From Boswellia sacra (taxonomy: Eukaryota > Streptophyta > Magnoliopsida > Sapindales > Burseraceae), in the NCBI GenBank assembly GCA_013180625.2, contig SNVD02008151.1:186001-250000 (forward strand): a DNA stretch of 64,000 nucleotides, given 5' to 3'. This document shows positions 43,276 through 55,514 of the stretch, one piece after another. Within the stretch, counting starts at the first letter, position 1, and every line of letters begins with the position of its first letter. The notes below the pieces were generated by a model, which was not told the DNA's origin, did no database searches, and was given only the letters and a program-made list of their open reading frames with translations. The position numbers were made by a program, and so were the translations under genes.

Positions 43276-44946
43276 ATGGCAACTTTTAATTCAACTTCAT
43301 ATGTTGAGGGACTTTCTATCTCTATACCTCCATTTTTTAATGGAAGTGATTACTCTTATTGGAAAACTAGAATGTTTTTTTTCTTGAAAACTTTTGATTA
43401 TGATTTGTGGTCTTTTGTTTTGGAAGGACCTTTTGTTCCTACCAAGATTGAAAATGGGGAATGCATACTTAAAGAACCTAAAGAGTTTAGTGAAGATGAT
43501 AAAAAGAAATTGAGTTTGAATGCTAAAGCTATGAATGTGTTATATTGTGCTCTAGATAGAAATGAGTTTAATAGAATGTCTACTTGTTCTACGGCATAAG
43601 AAATATGACACACACTTAAAGTAACTCATGAAGGAACTAGTCAAGTTAAAGAATCCAAGATTAGTATGCTAGTTCATAGTTATGAGCTTTTTAAGATGAA
43701 ATCGGATAAATCAATTTCTGAAATATTTACTAGATTTACAGATATTATTAATAATTTGAAATCTCTTGGTAAATCTTATTCTAATGTTGAAATGGTGAGA
43801 AAGATTCTTAGGTGTCTACCAAAATATTGGGAGCCAAAGGTGACGGCAATTCAAGAAGCAAAGGACCTCACCAAACTATCTCTCATGACTCATGAAATCA
43901 CCTTGAAGGAGAATGAAGAAGATTTCAAGAAAAAGAAAAATATCGCTTTCAAATCTTTAAAAAAAGAAGATGATGAGTCCGACGATGAAGGAGATGATGA
44001 AGATCTTGCATTCATCACAAGAAAGCTAAAAAGGATGATTAGAAGAAACCAAGGATTCAAGAAGAATTATAGAAGGGAGTACAAAGGGCAAAGCTCAAAG
44101 CAAGATAAGAAAAATGATCAAGTCATTTGCTATGAGTGCAAGAAACCGGGACATGTAAAGATGGATTGTCCTTACTTCAAGAGTCAAAACAAGAAATCCA
44201 AAGCAATGAAAGCCACAAATTGGGATGATAGTGAAGCTAGCTCCATCGAAGAAGAAGATTGCGAAGTGGCAAACATGTGCTTCATGGCTTTAAGTGAAGA
44301 TGAGGTAAGTATTCGAAACTATGATCCTAAACTTTCATATGATGAATTACTTGAAGCATTCCAAAATTTACATGTGCAAGTTGATAAGCAAAATTCAAAA
44401 ATTAATGCTTTCAAAAAGAAGTCAAAAATCATGTTATCTCAATTAGAAGAGGTGGTAGAAATAAATGAAGCTTTAGAAAATGAAAATGAAATTTTAAAGC
44501 AAAAAGATTTTGAAAGTTTGGAAAGTCAAATACATTTATTAAAAACTGAAAATGACATTTTAAAACAAAAGAATTTTGATAAATTGGAGAAAGAAAATGC
44601 TATTTTGAAAAAGAAAAATAATGACTTAAGAAATATTGTTGATAGTTTTACAAAAAGCACAAAAAATTTGAATTCTATGTTACAAAACCAAAGGTGTGTT
44701 TTTGATAAAAGAGGTTTAGGATATAAAACTCATAAAAATCAAAAGTATTTTAAAAATTATTTTGCCCATGCATCTTCTAGGAATAATCCTAATCATTCAT
44801 GTACTTATTGTGGAAGAAAAAGACACAAAGTGCATTCTTGCTATATTAAGAGAAATCCTAATTTGAAACAAATATGGGTTCCAAAAAGTACCATAACTGA
44901 CCTCCAAGGGCCCAAGAACTTTTGGTACCAAAAAGTTACTCCTTGA
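43276..44946 (+). pseudogene. Copia-B gag
   Basis: The ATG at 43276 starts MATFNSTSYVEGLSISIPPF, the lead-in of the capsid-type domain with FNGSDYSYWKTRM. A stop at 43597 and another at 43608 interrupt it. The open frame 43666-44946 continues with SYELFKMKSDKSISE and VEMVRKILRCLPKYWEPK, an acidic linker, the zinc knuckle CYECKKPGHVKMDC (C-x2-C-x4-H-x4-C) at about 44150-44190, a long coiled-coil-like Lys/Glu/Asn stretch and a second C/H cluster CTYCGRKRHKVHSC. The LPLEELMGSL part seen in Copia-A is deleted here (near 43880). Gag would coat element RNA. Confidence 0.88.
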
Positions 44947-44980
44947 ATGTTGATTGTAGAGACAAAGTGGCAAACACAAG

Positions 44981-46495
44981 TTGTACTTAGATAGTGGATG
45001 CTCAAGGCATATGACCGGAGATGCCTCTAAGTTCTCAAGATTAATCATGAAGAAAGGAGGATATGTGACCTTCGGTGATAATGCCAAAGGAAGGGTAATC
45101 GGACATGGTGATATTGGTAACCCTTCTTCACCTATTATTAAGATGTTTTGCTTGTTCATGGTTTAAAACATGATTTGATTAGCATTAGTCAATTGTGTGA
45201 TAAGGGATATTTTGTTACTTTTGAGCCTAATAGATGTGTGATTAAGGATGTTAGTAACAATAAGACATTATTTGTTGGTAATGATGTGGTAATATTTATA
45301 CAATTGATATTGATGTTAATGATCATGTAGAAAATTGTTTCATTGTTAATCATGATGCTTGGTTATGGCATAGAAGGTTAGGTCATGGTAGCATGGACAT
45401 AATTTCAAAAATTTCTAAAAATGATTTAGTTGATGGTCTTCCAAAAATAAAATTTGAAAATGATAAGATTTGTGATGCTTATCAATTTGGAAAACAAGTG
45501 AGAACTTCTTTTAAACAAAAAAAATTTATTTTAACAAATAAACCTCTACAATTACTTCATTTGGATTTATTTGGACCATCAAGAACTCAAAGCCTTGGTG
45601 GAAAGTATTATGTTTTTGTTATTGTGGATGATTATTCAAGATTCACTTGGGTATTACTCTTGAAAACTAAAAATGAGGCCATACAAGCTTTTTCAAATTT
45701 GCAAAAAGAGTCCAAAATCAAAAAGGGTATTCTATTGTGTCCATTAGGAGTGATCATGGTGGTGAAGTAGACAATGTTGCATTTGAAAATCTTTGTGATG
45801 AAAATGGTTTTGAGCATAATTTTTCCTCACTTAGAACTCCACAACAAAATGGTGTTGTTGAGAGAAAAAATAGGACTATCCAAGAAATGGCTAGGACCAT
45901 GTTACTTGAAAATAATTTGTCAAAATATTTTTGGGCCGAAGGCGTTAATACCGCATGCTTTATAATCAATAGAGTCAATATTAGAGCTTTAATAAAGAAA
46001 ACTCCTTATGAATTTTGGAAAGGAAGAAAACCCAACATTTGATTTTTTAAAGTTTTTGGATGTAAATGTTTTATTTTAAACACCAAGGATAACCTTGGAA
46101 AATTTGATGCAAAAGCCGATGTTGGAATTTTTGTTGGCTACTCCAACCATAGTAAAGCATATAGAGTTTTTAACAAAAAGACTCCTACTATTGAAGAATC
46201 TATGCATGTTGAATTTGATGAAACTAATGTTATTTCTTCAAAGAATTTAGATGATGATATTGTTGAGGTAGAAAAGCAAATCAAGGAATCAAGGCTTGAT
46301 GAAAAGAGCCAAGATGAATTACAACTTCAACAAGAAAAGCTTGAGGAAGTAAATGATTCTTCCCAAGAATTACCAAAGGAATGGAGGTATGCAAAAGCTC
46401 ATCCTAAAAATCTCATTATTGGTGAACCATTACAAGGTATGAAAACTAGATCTTCTTTTAAGAATTTTTGTAATCATTTTGCTTTTGTCTCTTAA
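44981..46495 (+). pseudogene. Copia-B protease and integrase
   Basis: Protease active site LDSGCSRHMTGDASKF at about 44988-45035. Frame slips near 45150 and 45285. Integrase: HRRLGHGSMD (45372-45400) and CDAYQFGKQ (45472-45500), where the second zinc-binding Cys (intact in Copia-A, CDAC) is Tyr. The core follows with LHLDLFGPS and VIVDDYSRFTW, a frame slip near 45715, RSDHGGE and TPQQNGVVERKNR, then the C-terminal linker with a stop at 46040. Integrase would insert the cDNA. The loss of the zinc ligand and the frameshifts make it inactive. Confidence 0.88.
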
Positions 46496-46499
46496 TTTG

Positions 46500-47156
46500 A
46501 ACCAAAATCTTTTAAAGAAGCCGAAAATGACGAAAGTTGGATTTTGGCTATGCAAGAAGAATTGAATCAATTTGAGAGAAATCAAGTTTAGGAATTAGTC
46601 CCTAGACCTAAAAATCATTCTATTATAGGCCCTAAATGGATTTTTAGAAATAAAGTAGATGAAAATGGCACCATTATTAGAAACAAAGCTAGACTTGTTG
46701 CTCAAGGAAGAAGAAGATATTGATTATGAGGAAACCTTTGCACCGGTTGCTAGATTAGAATCAATTAGAATGTTGTGTGCATTTGCATGTTATAAAAATT
46801 TTACATTATATCAAATGGATGTTAAAAGTGCATTTTTAAATGTTTACATTATGGAGGAAGTATATGTAGAGCAACCTCTTGGTTTTCAAAATCATGATTT
46901 TCCAAACCATGTTTTCAAACTCAAAAAGGCACTTTATGGCTTGAAACAAGCACCAAGAGCATGGTATGATAGATTGAGCAAATTTCTCAGTGATAATGGT
47001 TTCGAAATGAAAAAAGTTGATACTACTCTTTTTGTTAAAACAAAAAATGATGATTTATTAATTGTTCAAATCTATGTTGATGATATATATTTGGTGCTAC
47101 TAATGTCTCTATATGTGAGGAATTTTCCAAGTGCATGCAACAAGAATTTGAAATGA
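46500..47156 (+). pseudogene. Copia-B reverse transcriptase
   Basis: After a linker with stops (46493, 46588), an open frame from 46659 contains EEDIDYEETFAPVARLESIR, YQMDVKSAFLNVYIMEEVYV, KKALYGLKQAPRAWYDRL and the catalytic IYVDDIYLV at about 47073-47099, so YVDD is intact. A one-base change near 47090-47135 shifts into the next frame. Copia-A lacks this whole domain. RT would copy the RNA in the particle. Confidence 0.9.
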
Positions 47157-48016
47157 GCTTAATGGGAGAATTAAATTTCTTCCTTGGACTTCAAATCAAG
47201 CAATCAATAGATGGGATCTTCATCAATCAAGCTAAATACACAAGAGATCTTCCCAAAAAGTTTGGCATGCATAATTCAAGGACATATAACACACCTATGG
47301 GTACATTAACCAAGCTTGACAAAGATGAGAAAAGAAAAGATGTTGAGGTAACAAAATATCGAGGTATAATTGGCTCTCTTTTGTATTTAACTGTTAGTAG
47401 ACCTGATATTATGTTTAGTGTGTGTATGTGTGCTAGATTTCAATCTTCTCCAAAGGAATCTCACCTTAAGGTTGTCAAAAGGATATTTAGATATCTTCTT
47501 GGAACCATAAAACTAGGTCTTTGGTATCCTAAGTGTGATAATTTTTATCTAATTAGTTATTTTGATGCAGACTTTGCTGGAAGTCTTCTTGATAGAAAGA
47601 GCACTAGTGGCTCTTGCCATTTTCTAGGACATGCATTAGTCTCATGGTTTAGTAGAAAACAAAATTATGTTGCCTTATCAATCGCGGAAGCCGAGTATAT
47701 TGCAGTAGGAAGTTGTTGTGCACAATCTCTTTGGATGAAACAAATTTTAAAAGATTATGGTGTGGTATTTGATCATATTCCTATCAAATGTGAGAATACA
47801 AGGGCCATCAACATTTCAAAAAATCTCATACAACACTCTAGGACTAAGCATATAGAGATTAGACATCATTTTATTAGAGATCATGTGCAAAAAGGCAATA
47901 TTTCTTTAGAATTTATTCCCACCGATAAACAATTAGCCGATATATTTACTAAACCCCTTAGTCAAGATAGATTTTGCATAATTAGAAGAGAATTAGACAT
48001 GTTAGATATGTCTTAA
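47135..48016 (+). pseudogene. Copia-B RT C-terminus and RNase H
   Basis: An uninterrupted 293-residue frame: QQEFEMSLMGELNFFLGLQI, then the SRPDIMFSVCMCARF and GSLLYLTVSRPD segments of the RT thumb, and RNase H with YFDADFAGSLLDRKSTSG (first catalytic Asp), SIAEAEYIAVGSC (Glu), and TRAINISKN / RTKHIEIRHHFIRDHV. It ends QLADIFTKPLSQDRF..LDMLDMS, the normal end of a copia polyprotein. Best preserved coding block in Copia-B. It is a polyprotein part with no start of its own. Confidence 0.9.
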
Positions 48017-48255
48017 TTTTGCTTTAATATGATAATCTTTGAATGGTAGCATATGTTAAGGGGGATAATATATTTAGGGGGAGTAGTTAATTTGATTACA
48101 TCTTTTTGATGATAACAAAACGGGATAAATAGTTGGATTGCTTATATTCATAACAAGTGTCATTTTTTTATTTATTCTTTATTTTATTTTCATTCTTTAT
48201 TTTAGATATTATTTGAAAGCAATCAATGGTTTGTCATCATAAAAAAGGGGGAGAT

Positions 48256-49961
48256 TGTTAGCCCTAAGGCTACATGATAATTTTGATGATAACAATACAC
48301 ATTGATTAATTGAGATTTACTAACATATTTATATATGTACAAGAGTAAGATCATTGAAATAATTATAAAATCAAGAAGAGGCTTATTAAAATGAAGTGTT
48401 GAAGCTAAGGAGAAGACTACATGTTAAAGGCACCAAAGTTTAAGAATAAGGTTTGATTCAAGGAATGTGAGACATGAGCAATGTTCAATCAATTGATCAT
48501 ATATTTTTCTACAAATGTCCAAATAACATGATTCTTGAGCCTTTGGAAAGCTTGCTCAATTTATAACATTTCATATGTTTTAAAGAAATTCAAATTTCAA
48601 ATGGAAGGCTGATATAATTGACATGAAATTCGGTGGACTGACACAGAGAAGAAAAATCAACTCATTTGAGCACCGAATGATTTTTTGTCCATATCTTGAG
48701 TTAGAGATATTCAAATAACTTGATTCTTATGGCATTGGAAAGATGATTCAATGGATCAGATTTCATATTCTTTGAAGAAATTCAAATTTTAAACAGAAGG
48801 CCGACATAATACACATGCAAGTCGGTGGACTGACACATGGAAGAAAAATCAAGTCACATGAGCACCGAATGGTGTTTTGGCCATATCTTAAGCTACAAAT
48901 ATCCAAATGACTTGGTTCTTGATGCGTTGGAAAACTTATTCAATTGTGCAGATCTTTTGTGTTTGAATATTTTCAAATTTTAAAAACATTGACAAAAATG
49001 GTAGACGAGATTACAGTTTTTATTAGTGAGTAGAAAATTTGTAGTTGGTGTCTTCATTTGATTAAGTTCATCCCATTTACCTATAAAAGGAGCCCTTGTC
49101 CCATGCATTCAACAAGCATTTTATCAAGCAAAAAAAACAAAAGAAATATCAAGTCTAGAGAGCTTTTATATTCTTTATCTACTCTTTGAAGAGAGTTGTA
49201 CTTTTGTTGTAAAAATTTACTTTGTTCTTGTATTGTGGTGAGAGTGAGATCTTCTTGTAAAGGATAAAAATTATCCTTGAGAGAACTCTTTCCTTGGTGA
49301 GGTTGTTCATCAAGAAGAACTCTTGGTGTGGTGTTATCAAGGGTTGAAGAAAGTTGCCTGGTGAGGTTGTTCATCAAGAAGAACTCTTGTGTGGTGTTAT
49401 CAAGAGTTGAGGAAAGTTGCCTTGGTGAGGTTGTTCATCAAGAAGAACTCTTGGTGTGGTGTTATCAAGGGTTGAAGGAAGTTGCCTTGGTGAGGTTGTT
49501 CATCAAGAAGAACTCTTGGTGTGGTGTTATCAAGGGTTGAAGGAAGTTGCCTTGGTGAGGTTGTTCATCAAGAAGAACTCTTGGTGTGGTGTTATCAAGA
49601 GTTGAAGGAAAAAGTCTTGGTGAGGTTGTTCATCAAGCAAGTTGTAAAGATTTCTACAACTTAGTGGAAAGCTTAGCTCGTGAAGCAAGGAGCCCGTGGA
49701 CGTAGGCAAGGTTTGCCGAACCACATAAATTGAGTTTGCACTCTCTCTATCCTTTTCTTCTTTACATTTACTTGCTCTTGTGATTGTTCTTTATTGCCAT
49801 TTTCTTGATTGCATTCTATTTTCATCTTCTTCACCTTTGTTCTTAAAGAAAGAGTTAAATATTTTGATCTTTCAAGAAAAGTTTTCTAAATCAGTTTTTA
49901 TAAATAAAAACCCAATTCACCCCCCCCCCCCCCCTCTTGGGTTGCCATACCTGGGTCAACA
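48256..49961 (+). repeat. Copia-B 3' LTR
   Basis: TGTTAGCCCTAAGG...GGTCAACA, 1706 bp. It lacks one of the degenerate 190-bp units of Copia-A. TATAAAAGGAGCCC lies near 49082. The C run near the end is lengthened to about 16 (49919-49934) against about 7 in other copies, a likely slippage product or assembly uncertainty. Confidence 0.9.
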
Positions 49962-50883
49962 GTACTTCCTCAACATAGACATATGAAATACATTGTGCAC
50001 ACCCGATAATGAAGGTGGCAGTGCAAGCCAATAAGTTGCATCTCCAAACCTTTTTAAAATTTCATATAGGCTAATGTACGTTGGACTTAACTTTCCTTTC
50101 TTTCCAAATCTCATTACTCCTTTCATTGGAGCCACTTTAAGGAAGACTTTATCGACAACTTCAAATTCAAGTTTCTTCCGATAATGATCAGCATAAATTT
50201 TTTGTCTACTCTAAGCCATTCTCATTTTCTCTTTCACTTTTTGAATGACTTCACAGGTTTACTGAACAATTTCAAGTCCAGGTATTCTTCTCTCACCAAC
50301 CTCATCCCAATGAATTGGAGATCTACATTTTCTCCAAATAATGCTTCATAAGGGGCTATACCAATGGTAGCTTGATAGCTGTTATTATAAGCAAACTCTA
50401 CCAAAGTTAAATGCTTATCCTAACTACCTTTGAAATCAATTACACAGGCCTATAGCATATTCTCTAGAATCTGGATGGTTCGCTCAGATTGCCCATCCGT
50501 TCGGGGATGAAAGCCGTACTAAAATTCAATTTAGTTCCCATGGCTTTATGCAAACTCTTCCAAAACAAGGAGGTGAATCTTGGATCTCGATCTGACACAA
50601 TTGATATCGGTATTTCGTGAAGTCTAACTATCTTATCCACATAAATCCGAGCATATCTATCCATGGTGAAGGTGGAACGCACAGGGAGGAGATGTGTAGA
50701 CTTTGCTAATTGGTCTACAATCACCCAAATGGCATCGAATCCACTTAGAGTTCTAGGTAGACCTACCACAAAATCCATAGTTATGTGCTGCCATTTCGAC
50801 TTCGGTATCAGTAACGGCTTGAGTAACCCAGAAGGTCTTTGATGCTTAACTTTTACTTGTTGGCATGCCAAGCATTGCTCCAC
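49962..50883 (-). pseudogene. Integrase of a minus-strand Ty3/gypsy element
   Basis: The open part 50464-50883 reads CLACQQVKVKHQRPSGLL (zinc C-x2-C), HITMDFVVGLPRTLSGFDAIWVIVDQLAKSTHLLP (first Asp), IVSDRDPRFTSLFWKS (second Asp), ending at a frameshift near 50510. The remainder (50460-49965) shows FAYNNSYQATIGIAPYEALFG and a final LALPP..SGVHNVFHMSMLRKY, the usual integrase C-terminal signature, cut by Copia-B at 49961. Any chromodomain would have followed and is missing. It would have inserted element cDNA. Confidence 0.88.
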
Positions 50884-51120
50884 AAATTAAGCAATTTCCT
50901 TCTTCATCCTTGTCTACCAATAATTTATCTGGAGATCACGATACATCTTTGTACTACCAGGATGTACCGAGTAGGGGGAATTATGTGCCTCGTTTAGTAT
51001 TTCATGCTTCAACTCAACAATGTTGGGTACATATAATACCCCGTCATTAGACAAGACAAATTTTGGTCTCTTTCCCGAAGGAATTTCTTCCTTTATCTTC
51101 TTTAGGAGTGTATCCTGACC

Positions 51121-52348
51121 TTATCTCTTCTTAATTCTCTCAATAATGGTGGGTTGCACAATTAAGGATGCCAAATGCAAATACTCTCCCAACTGAACAA
51201 TCTCAATAGCGTATTTTTCCAGATCTATTCTTATTTGCTTATGTGTGGTTATTAGGGCTGCCATATGTCTAAAAGATTTTCGACTAAGGGCATCCGCTAC
51301 TACATTGGCCTTTCCAAGATGGTAGCTAATCACACAGTCATAGTCTTTGACCAATTCCAGCCATCGCCTTTGCCTCATATTCAATTCCTTTTGTGTGAAG
51401 AAATACTTAAGGCTCTTATGGTCAGTGTAAATTTCACACCTCGCTGCGTACAAATAATGCCTCCAAATTTTGAGTGCAAATACCACCACTGCTAGTTTCA
51501 GGTCATGAGTGGTGTAATTCCTCTCATAGTTGTTCAACTGTCGGGAAGCATAGGCTATGACTTTACCATTTTGCATCAAGATGCACCCTAATCCATGTTT
51601 AGAAGCATCACTGTAACTTACAAATCCCTTGGTACCCGAATGGATGGTGAGTACTGAAGTGGTTACTAATCTGTTGTTGAGTTCTTGAAAACTCTTCTTA
51701 CATTCATCAGACCACACAAAAGCCATATTCTTCCTCGTCAACTGTGTTAAAGATGAGGCTGTCCAAAAGAAGTCTTCGACAAATTGCTTGTAGTAGCCAG
51801 CCAAGCCCAGAAAACTCTGAACCTTGCTCATATTGGTTGGCCTTGGCCACTTCAAAATAGCTTTAACCTTACTTGGATCCACGGATATTTCGTTTTTGAA
51901 AACTATGTGACCCAAGAAAGAAATCTGACTCAGCTAGAATTCACATTGCTTGAACTTGGCATATAACTGTTTCTCCCTTAAGGTTTGCAGCACTAGAATA
52001 CACTATAATGTAGTCTATAGACATGATCACAAACTTATCCAAGAACTTTTTGAATACCTGGTTCGTCAAGTCCATGAAGGTAGTCGAGGCATTCATGAGT
52101 CTAAATGGCATCACGAGAAACTCATAATGCCCATATCTTGTTCAGAATGCTATCTTTGGGATATCCTCATTCTTGATCTTCAATTGATGATACCCCAAAT
52201 GAAGATCAATCTTGGAGAATACACTTGCCCCGTCGAGTTGATCTAATAGATCATCAATCCGAGGAAGCGGATACCTATTCTTCACCATTACCCGGTTTAA
52301 CTCTCTATAATCAATACATAGTCTTATCGTTCCATCCTTCTTTTTCAC
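51121..52348 (-). pseudogene. Reverse transcriptase-RNase H of the minus-strand Ty3/gypsy element
   Basis: RT starts [17 protein letters not shown] (52348 downward), then [20 protein letters not shown], a frameshift near 52142, and IDYIIVYSS near 52000, where YVDD has decayed. The 264-residue frame 51915-51121 has [34 protein letters not shown], then RNase H with [45 protein letters not shown] and [12 protein letters not shown]. Order and motifs are those of del/Tekay-like gypsy elements. Small lesions make it inactive. Confidence 0.9.
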
Positions 52349-52411
52349 GAAAAGAACTGGTGCTCCCCATGGAGAAACACTAGGACAGATGAACCCATTA
52401 TCTAATAACTC

Positions 52412-52994
52412 CTATAATTCCTCCTTTAACTCCTTCAACTCCGCAGGTGACATTTGATAAGGAGTTTTAGAAATTAGAGTAATGCCAGGTAGGAGATCTA
52501 TGGCGAATTCAATTTCACGGTCGGGAGGGAGTTCAATTAACTCTTCTGGAAACACATCCACAAATTCTTTGACCACCGGAATGTCCCGGATATTCAGTCC
52601 TTCCTTCATTGCTTCCACTACACATGCTAGAAAACCCATACATCCCTTTTGAAGGAGTTTCTGAGCTCGTAGGATTGAAATTATTTTGCGAGGACAATTC
52701 GGTTTCGATAAAACTAATTTCTCTTTCATTATGAGGTTGGAAAACCACTTCCTTCTCATAACACTTGACACTTGCATGATATTTGGCTAGCCAATCCATT
52801 CCCAAAATAACATCAAAATCATACATCTCCAAGATTGTCAAATCCGCCTCTAATTCTCTACCCGCTATGTTTACCTTACAAGACTTTAACTCCTCATAAG
52901 CACACAACGACACTCCCAAAGGAGTGACCACACACAATTCAATATCCAAAACTGAGGGCACTATTTTTACTTTATCAGCAAAAGCATGAGACAC
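52412..52994 (-). pseudogene. Protease region of the minus-strand Ty3/gypsy element
   Basis: An open stretch with VVTPLGVSLCAYEELKSCKVNIAG, then ILEMYDFDVILGMDWLAKYHASVKCYEKEVVF, the conserved second half of gypsy proteases. The active-site D-S/T-G lies just upstream (ACVIFDSGATHSF-like reading around 53000-53035), broken by a stop. A frame slip near 52660-52700 links to DIPVVKEFVDVFPEELIELPPDREIEFAIDLLPG, the pre-RT linker. Confidence 0.85.
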
Positions 52995-53099
52995 AAAAGA
53001 GTGGGTAGCCCCTGAATCAAAGATTACACAAGCGTTGTGTCAAAGAATAGAGATAATACCATTAACTATTGAAAGAGCCTCGTGAGCTTCTGTAGCTGT

Positions 53100-54300
53100 A
53101 AGTGCATAGACCCTTCTTTGTGCCCTTTGGTCTCTCTTAGGAGCGTTCTAATTCTTGTTGAGCTAGACAAGAGGACATATAATGGCCAACCTGCCCACAT
53201 TTGCAACAAGCTATTCTCTGGCGAAAGCAGACCCCATCATGCCGCGGTTACAAATGCTGCATAGTAGGATGTCACTCCTTCCCCCATTTTGCTTCTTCTT
53301 TCCTTTATCTCTATCAAATCGACGGTTGTTGTTTCTTCTCCATGGCTTCTTTTATTGAAAACTCAGTGCCTTAACTTTTGGCTTAGAAGCTTCAGCTAAC
53401 TCATCATCTCTACCCAAAATTTGAGCCTTCCTCAGTACCGAGCTCTAACTTTTTCACTCCAACATGGCCACATGTGTCATAATTTCTGGCCTCAATCCCC
53501 TCTCAAAAAGCTTAGCTTTCTTCTCTTTAGTGCCAATTAAATATGGTGCGAATCTAGACAAGGCCTTAAACCTTCATTCATACTCCACAAGAGACATCAA
53601 CCCTAAGTTAGTTGTACGAACTCCGCTACCTTTCCATTCCTTAAGGATTGCGAAAAGTATTTATCGTAGAAGATTTCTTTGAATTGGGCCCACGTAAATA
53701 CTTTCTCCTCTATAACATGGGCTCTCTTAGTCATGTACCACCAATAGCTTGCACTACCCTTGAGCATAAAAGTGGCAAATGCAAGTTTCTGATCGTTCGT
53801 GCATGCCATGAGCCCGAAGATCTTCTCCAACTCTCAAACCCATTCTTCGGCCGCCAATGGATCCATGGAACTGGCAAACGAGGGAGGGTTCAACCTTATA
53901 AATTGCTCCACCACTTGCATTGTATTCGTAGTAATATAACGCTTAAGATACTTCCTGCCTCACTTCAGTCAGTAAGTGTACTAGTTCCTGCACAGTGCTC
54001 TCATGAGCTTGTGAATCACCTCCTGTCTGTACTGGTCGCTTTCCTTTTCTCCCACTGGTTGAAGACGGTTCATTTAACTCCATAGTCCATCTTAGTTTAG
54101 GAGTAGGAGCGTTTCACCTCATCTTCTCCATAGTGGGATTGTCGGTCCTCTTTGATGGACCAGCACAAGACATAATTTTCAACCTTCTGACAGAATAGGA
54201 CACCACATTCAAAACAATTTAATAGCTTACTCGCTAGAGTGGAGGATTTGGCATGTGACTTGATTCCCTTGGCCGCTTGCAACAAGAAAGTCCACAGAAT
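53100..54300 (-). pseudogene. Gag of the minus-strand Ty3/gypsy element
   Basis: Capsid-type core at 53830-53603: EKIFGLMACTNDQKLAFATFMLKGSASYWW, then FTWAQFKEIFYDKYFSQSLRNGKVAEF. Downstream (53230-53150) is a damaged C/H zinc-knuckle region. Upstream to 54300 stops are frequent. The tRNA-Met-type primer site (reverse of CTCTGATACCACA, 54313-54325) abuts the LTR. Gag would form particles. Decayed. Confidence 0.8.
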
Positions 54301-54312
54301 CTCAAACCCAGG

Positions 54313-54325
54313 CTCTGATACCACA
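54313..54325 (-). other. Primer binding site (tRNA-Met type), minus strand
   Basis: On the minus strand TGGTATCAGAG follows the LTR end GGTTTTACA after two bases. Complementary to initiator tRNA-Met, as in many plant retroelements. Confidence 0.85.
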
Positions 54326-55506
54326 TGTAAAACCTCGGACCCAAAAGAATACAGAATGTTAATTTAAGCATCCAAACATATACAAATCATAGGAGAGTAT
54401 CTAAATTATATTAGAATTTGCGGCCAAAATACGCAAAGTTCCCATATTGCCAACCATAGAATCATATGCACAATTTTTTTTTAATCAAAAGAACTAAAAC
54501 CAAGGTCACAGAATGTCAATGTTGCAGTGGTGCAATGGCTGCCAAGGGAACTTCGTACACTACGCCAAACTTCCTCCAAACCATAAAATCTAACGCTCAC
54601 CTGAGGCACACAACAGATTTAGTGAGTAAAACACTTAGTAAGCAGCTATAAACTAAATATAGAATAAACACAGGTGAGCAGAAATCACATAAACATAAAT
54701 CACAAGTCTTTCTTCTTCGACAAGTAACTCTTTGTTTCTTTACAAGTCCCGTGAACAGTGACAAATTTCAAGGATCGTGAGCCTACGTGGATCACTTGTC
54801 GCAGTGACGCCAATTCTCGGGTTTTCTATTCTGATTTGGCACCCCTTTGCCATCGATTTTGTGCTCTGGGGCCTTTTCTCTACCTTAGATAATATTCACT
54901 TCAGAGCCTTGCGCTCCTCTGCAAATTATATGGTGCTCCACGCCAACCCTCTATTCCCACTCAATTCATAGCAAGGAGGTTGTGCTCCTGCACAATTTTA
55001 ATAGCGCTTCTGTGTCGATTATGCCGATTATGTATTTAGCCAATCCACGGAAGTCATTTTCTCTCTTTCACTGCTCCATACATTCCACTTAATATTCATA
55101 GATCATGCTCTACAAAACCTCAACATATGTAAAATACATTTTCATCACATATAAAACATATCTCATCACACTTTAGAACACAACCTTAAACACATTCTAT
55201 AGACATTGTAAGTACAATTGAGGTCCCCATTGTCAACCTAATAGTGCACTGGAATAAGGACCCCACATTCATTAATCATAAAAGTACACAACTATTATAG
55301 ACTCTATATAGTTCATTCATGGTAGGACTTCCAAATAACACAACTCACATCATGTCATCCGTTACGTATCGCCGTCAGTGGTATATTCAGTGCTCATTTG
55401 TCACTCGTTATGTATCGTAGTCAGTGACATGTTTTTTTTTTCACAATTTCACTTTAGGAACTATGTCATCCATTACATATCACCATCAATGATATATTCT
55501 ATTGGC
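54326..55506 (-). repeat. 5' LTR (minus strand) of the Ty3/gypsy element
   Basis: On the minus strand it ends GTCCGAGGTTTTACA at 54326. Internally it is GC-richer than its surroundings, with repeated GGCGC/GCGC words (54780-55030) and imperfect tandem copies of GTCATCCGTTACGTATCGCC (55345-55500). Colinear with 41017-42222. The outer boundary near 55506 is where the two copies diverge. Confidence 0.7.
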
Positions 55507-55514
55507 CAAATTTA

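Larger units (their letters stand above)
42223..49961 (+). mobile_element. Copia-B: Ty1/copia element, 5' LTR truncated
   Basis: Same family as Copia-A. The 3' LTR is 48256-49961 (1706 bp, TGTTAG...GTCAACA). The 5' LTR is present only from about 42223 to 43220, missing roughly its first 700 bp. The primer site TGGTATCAGAGC is at 43223-43234. A purine tract AAAAAAGGGGGAGAT precedes the 3' LTR. All coding domains from gag to RNase H are represented but broken by stops and frameshifts. It sits in the 3' end of a minus-strand gypsy pol. Confidence 0.9.
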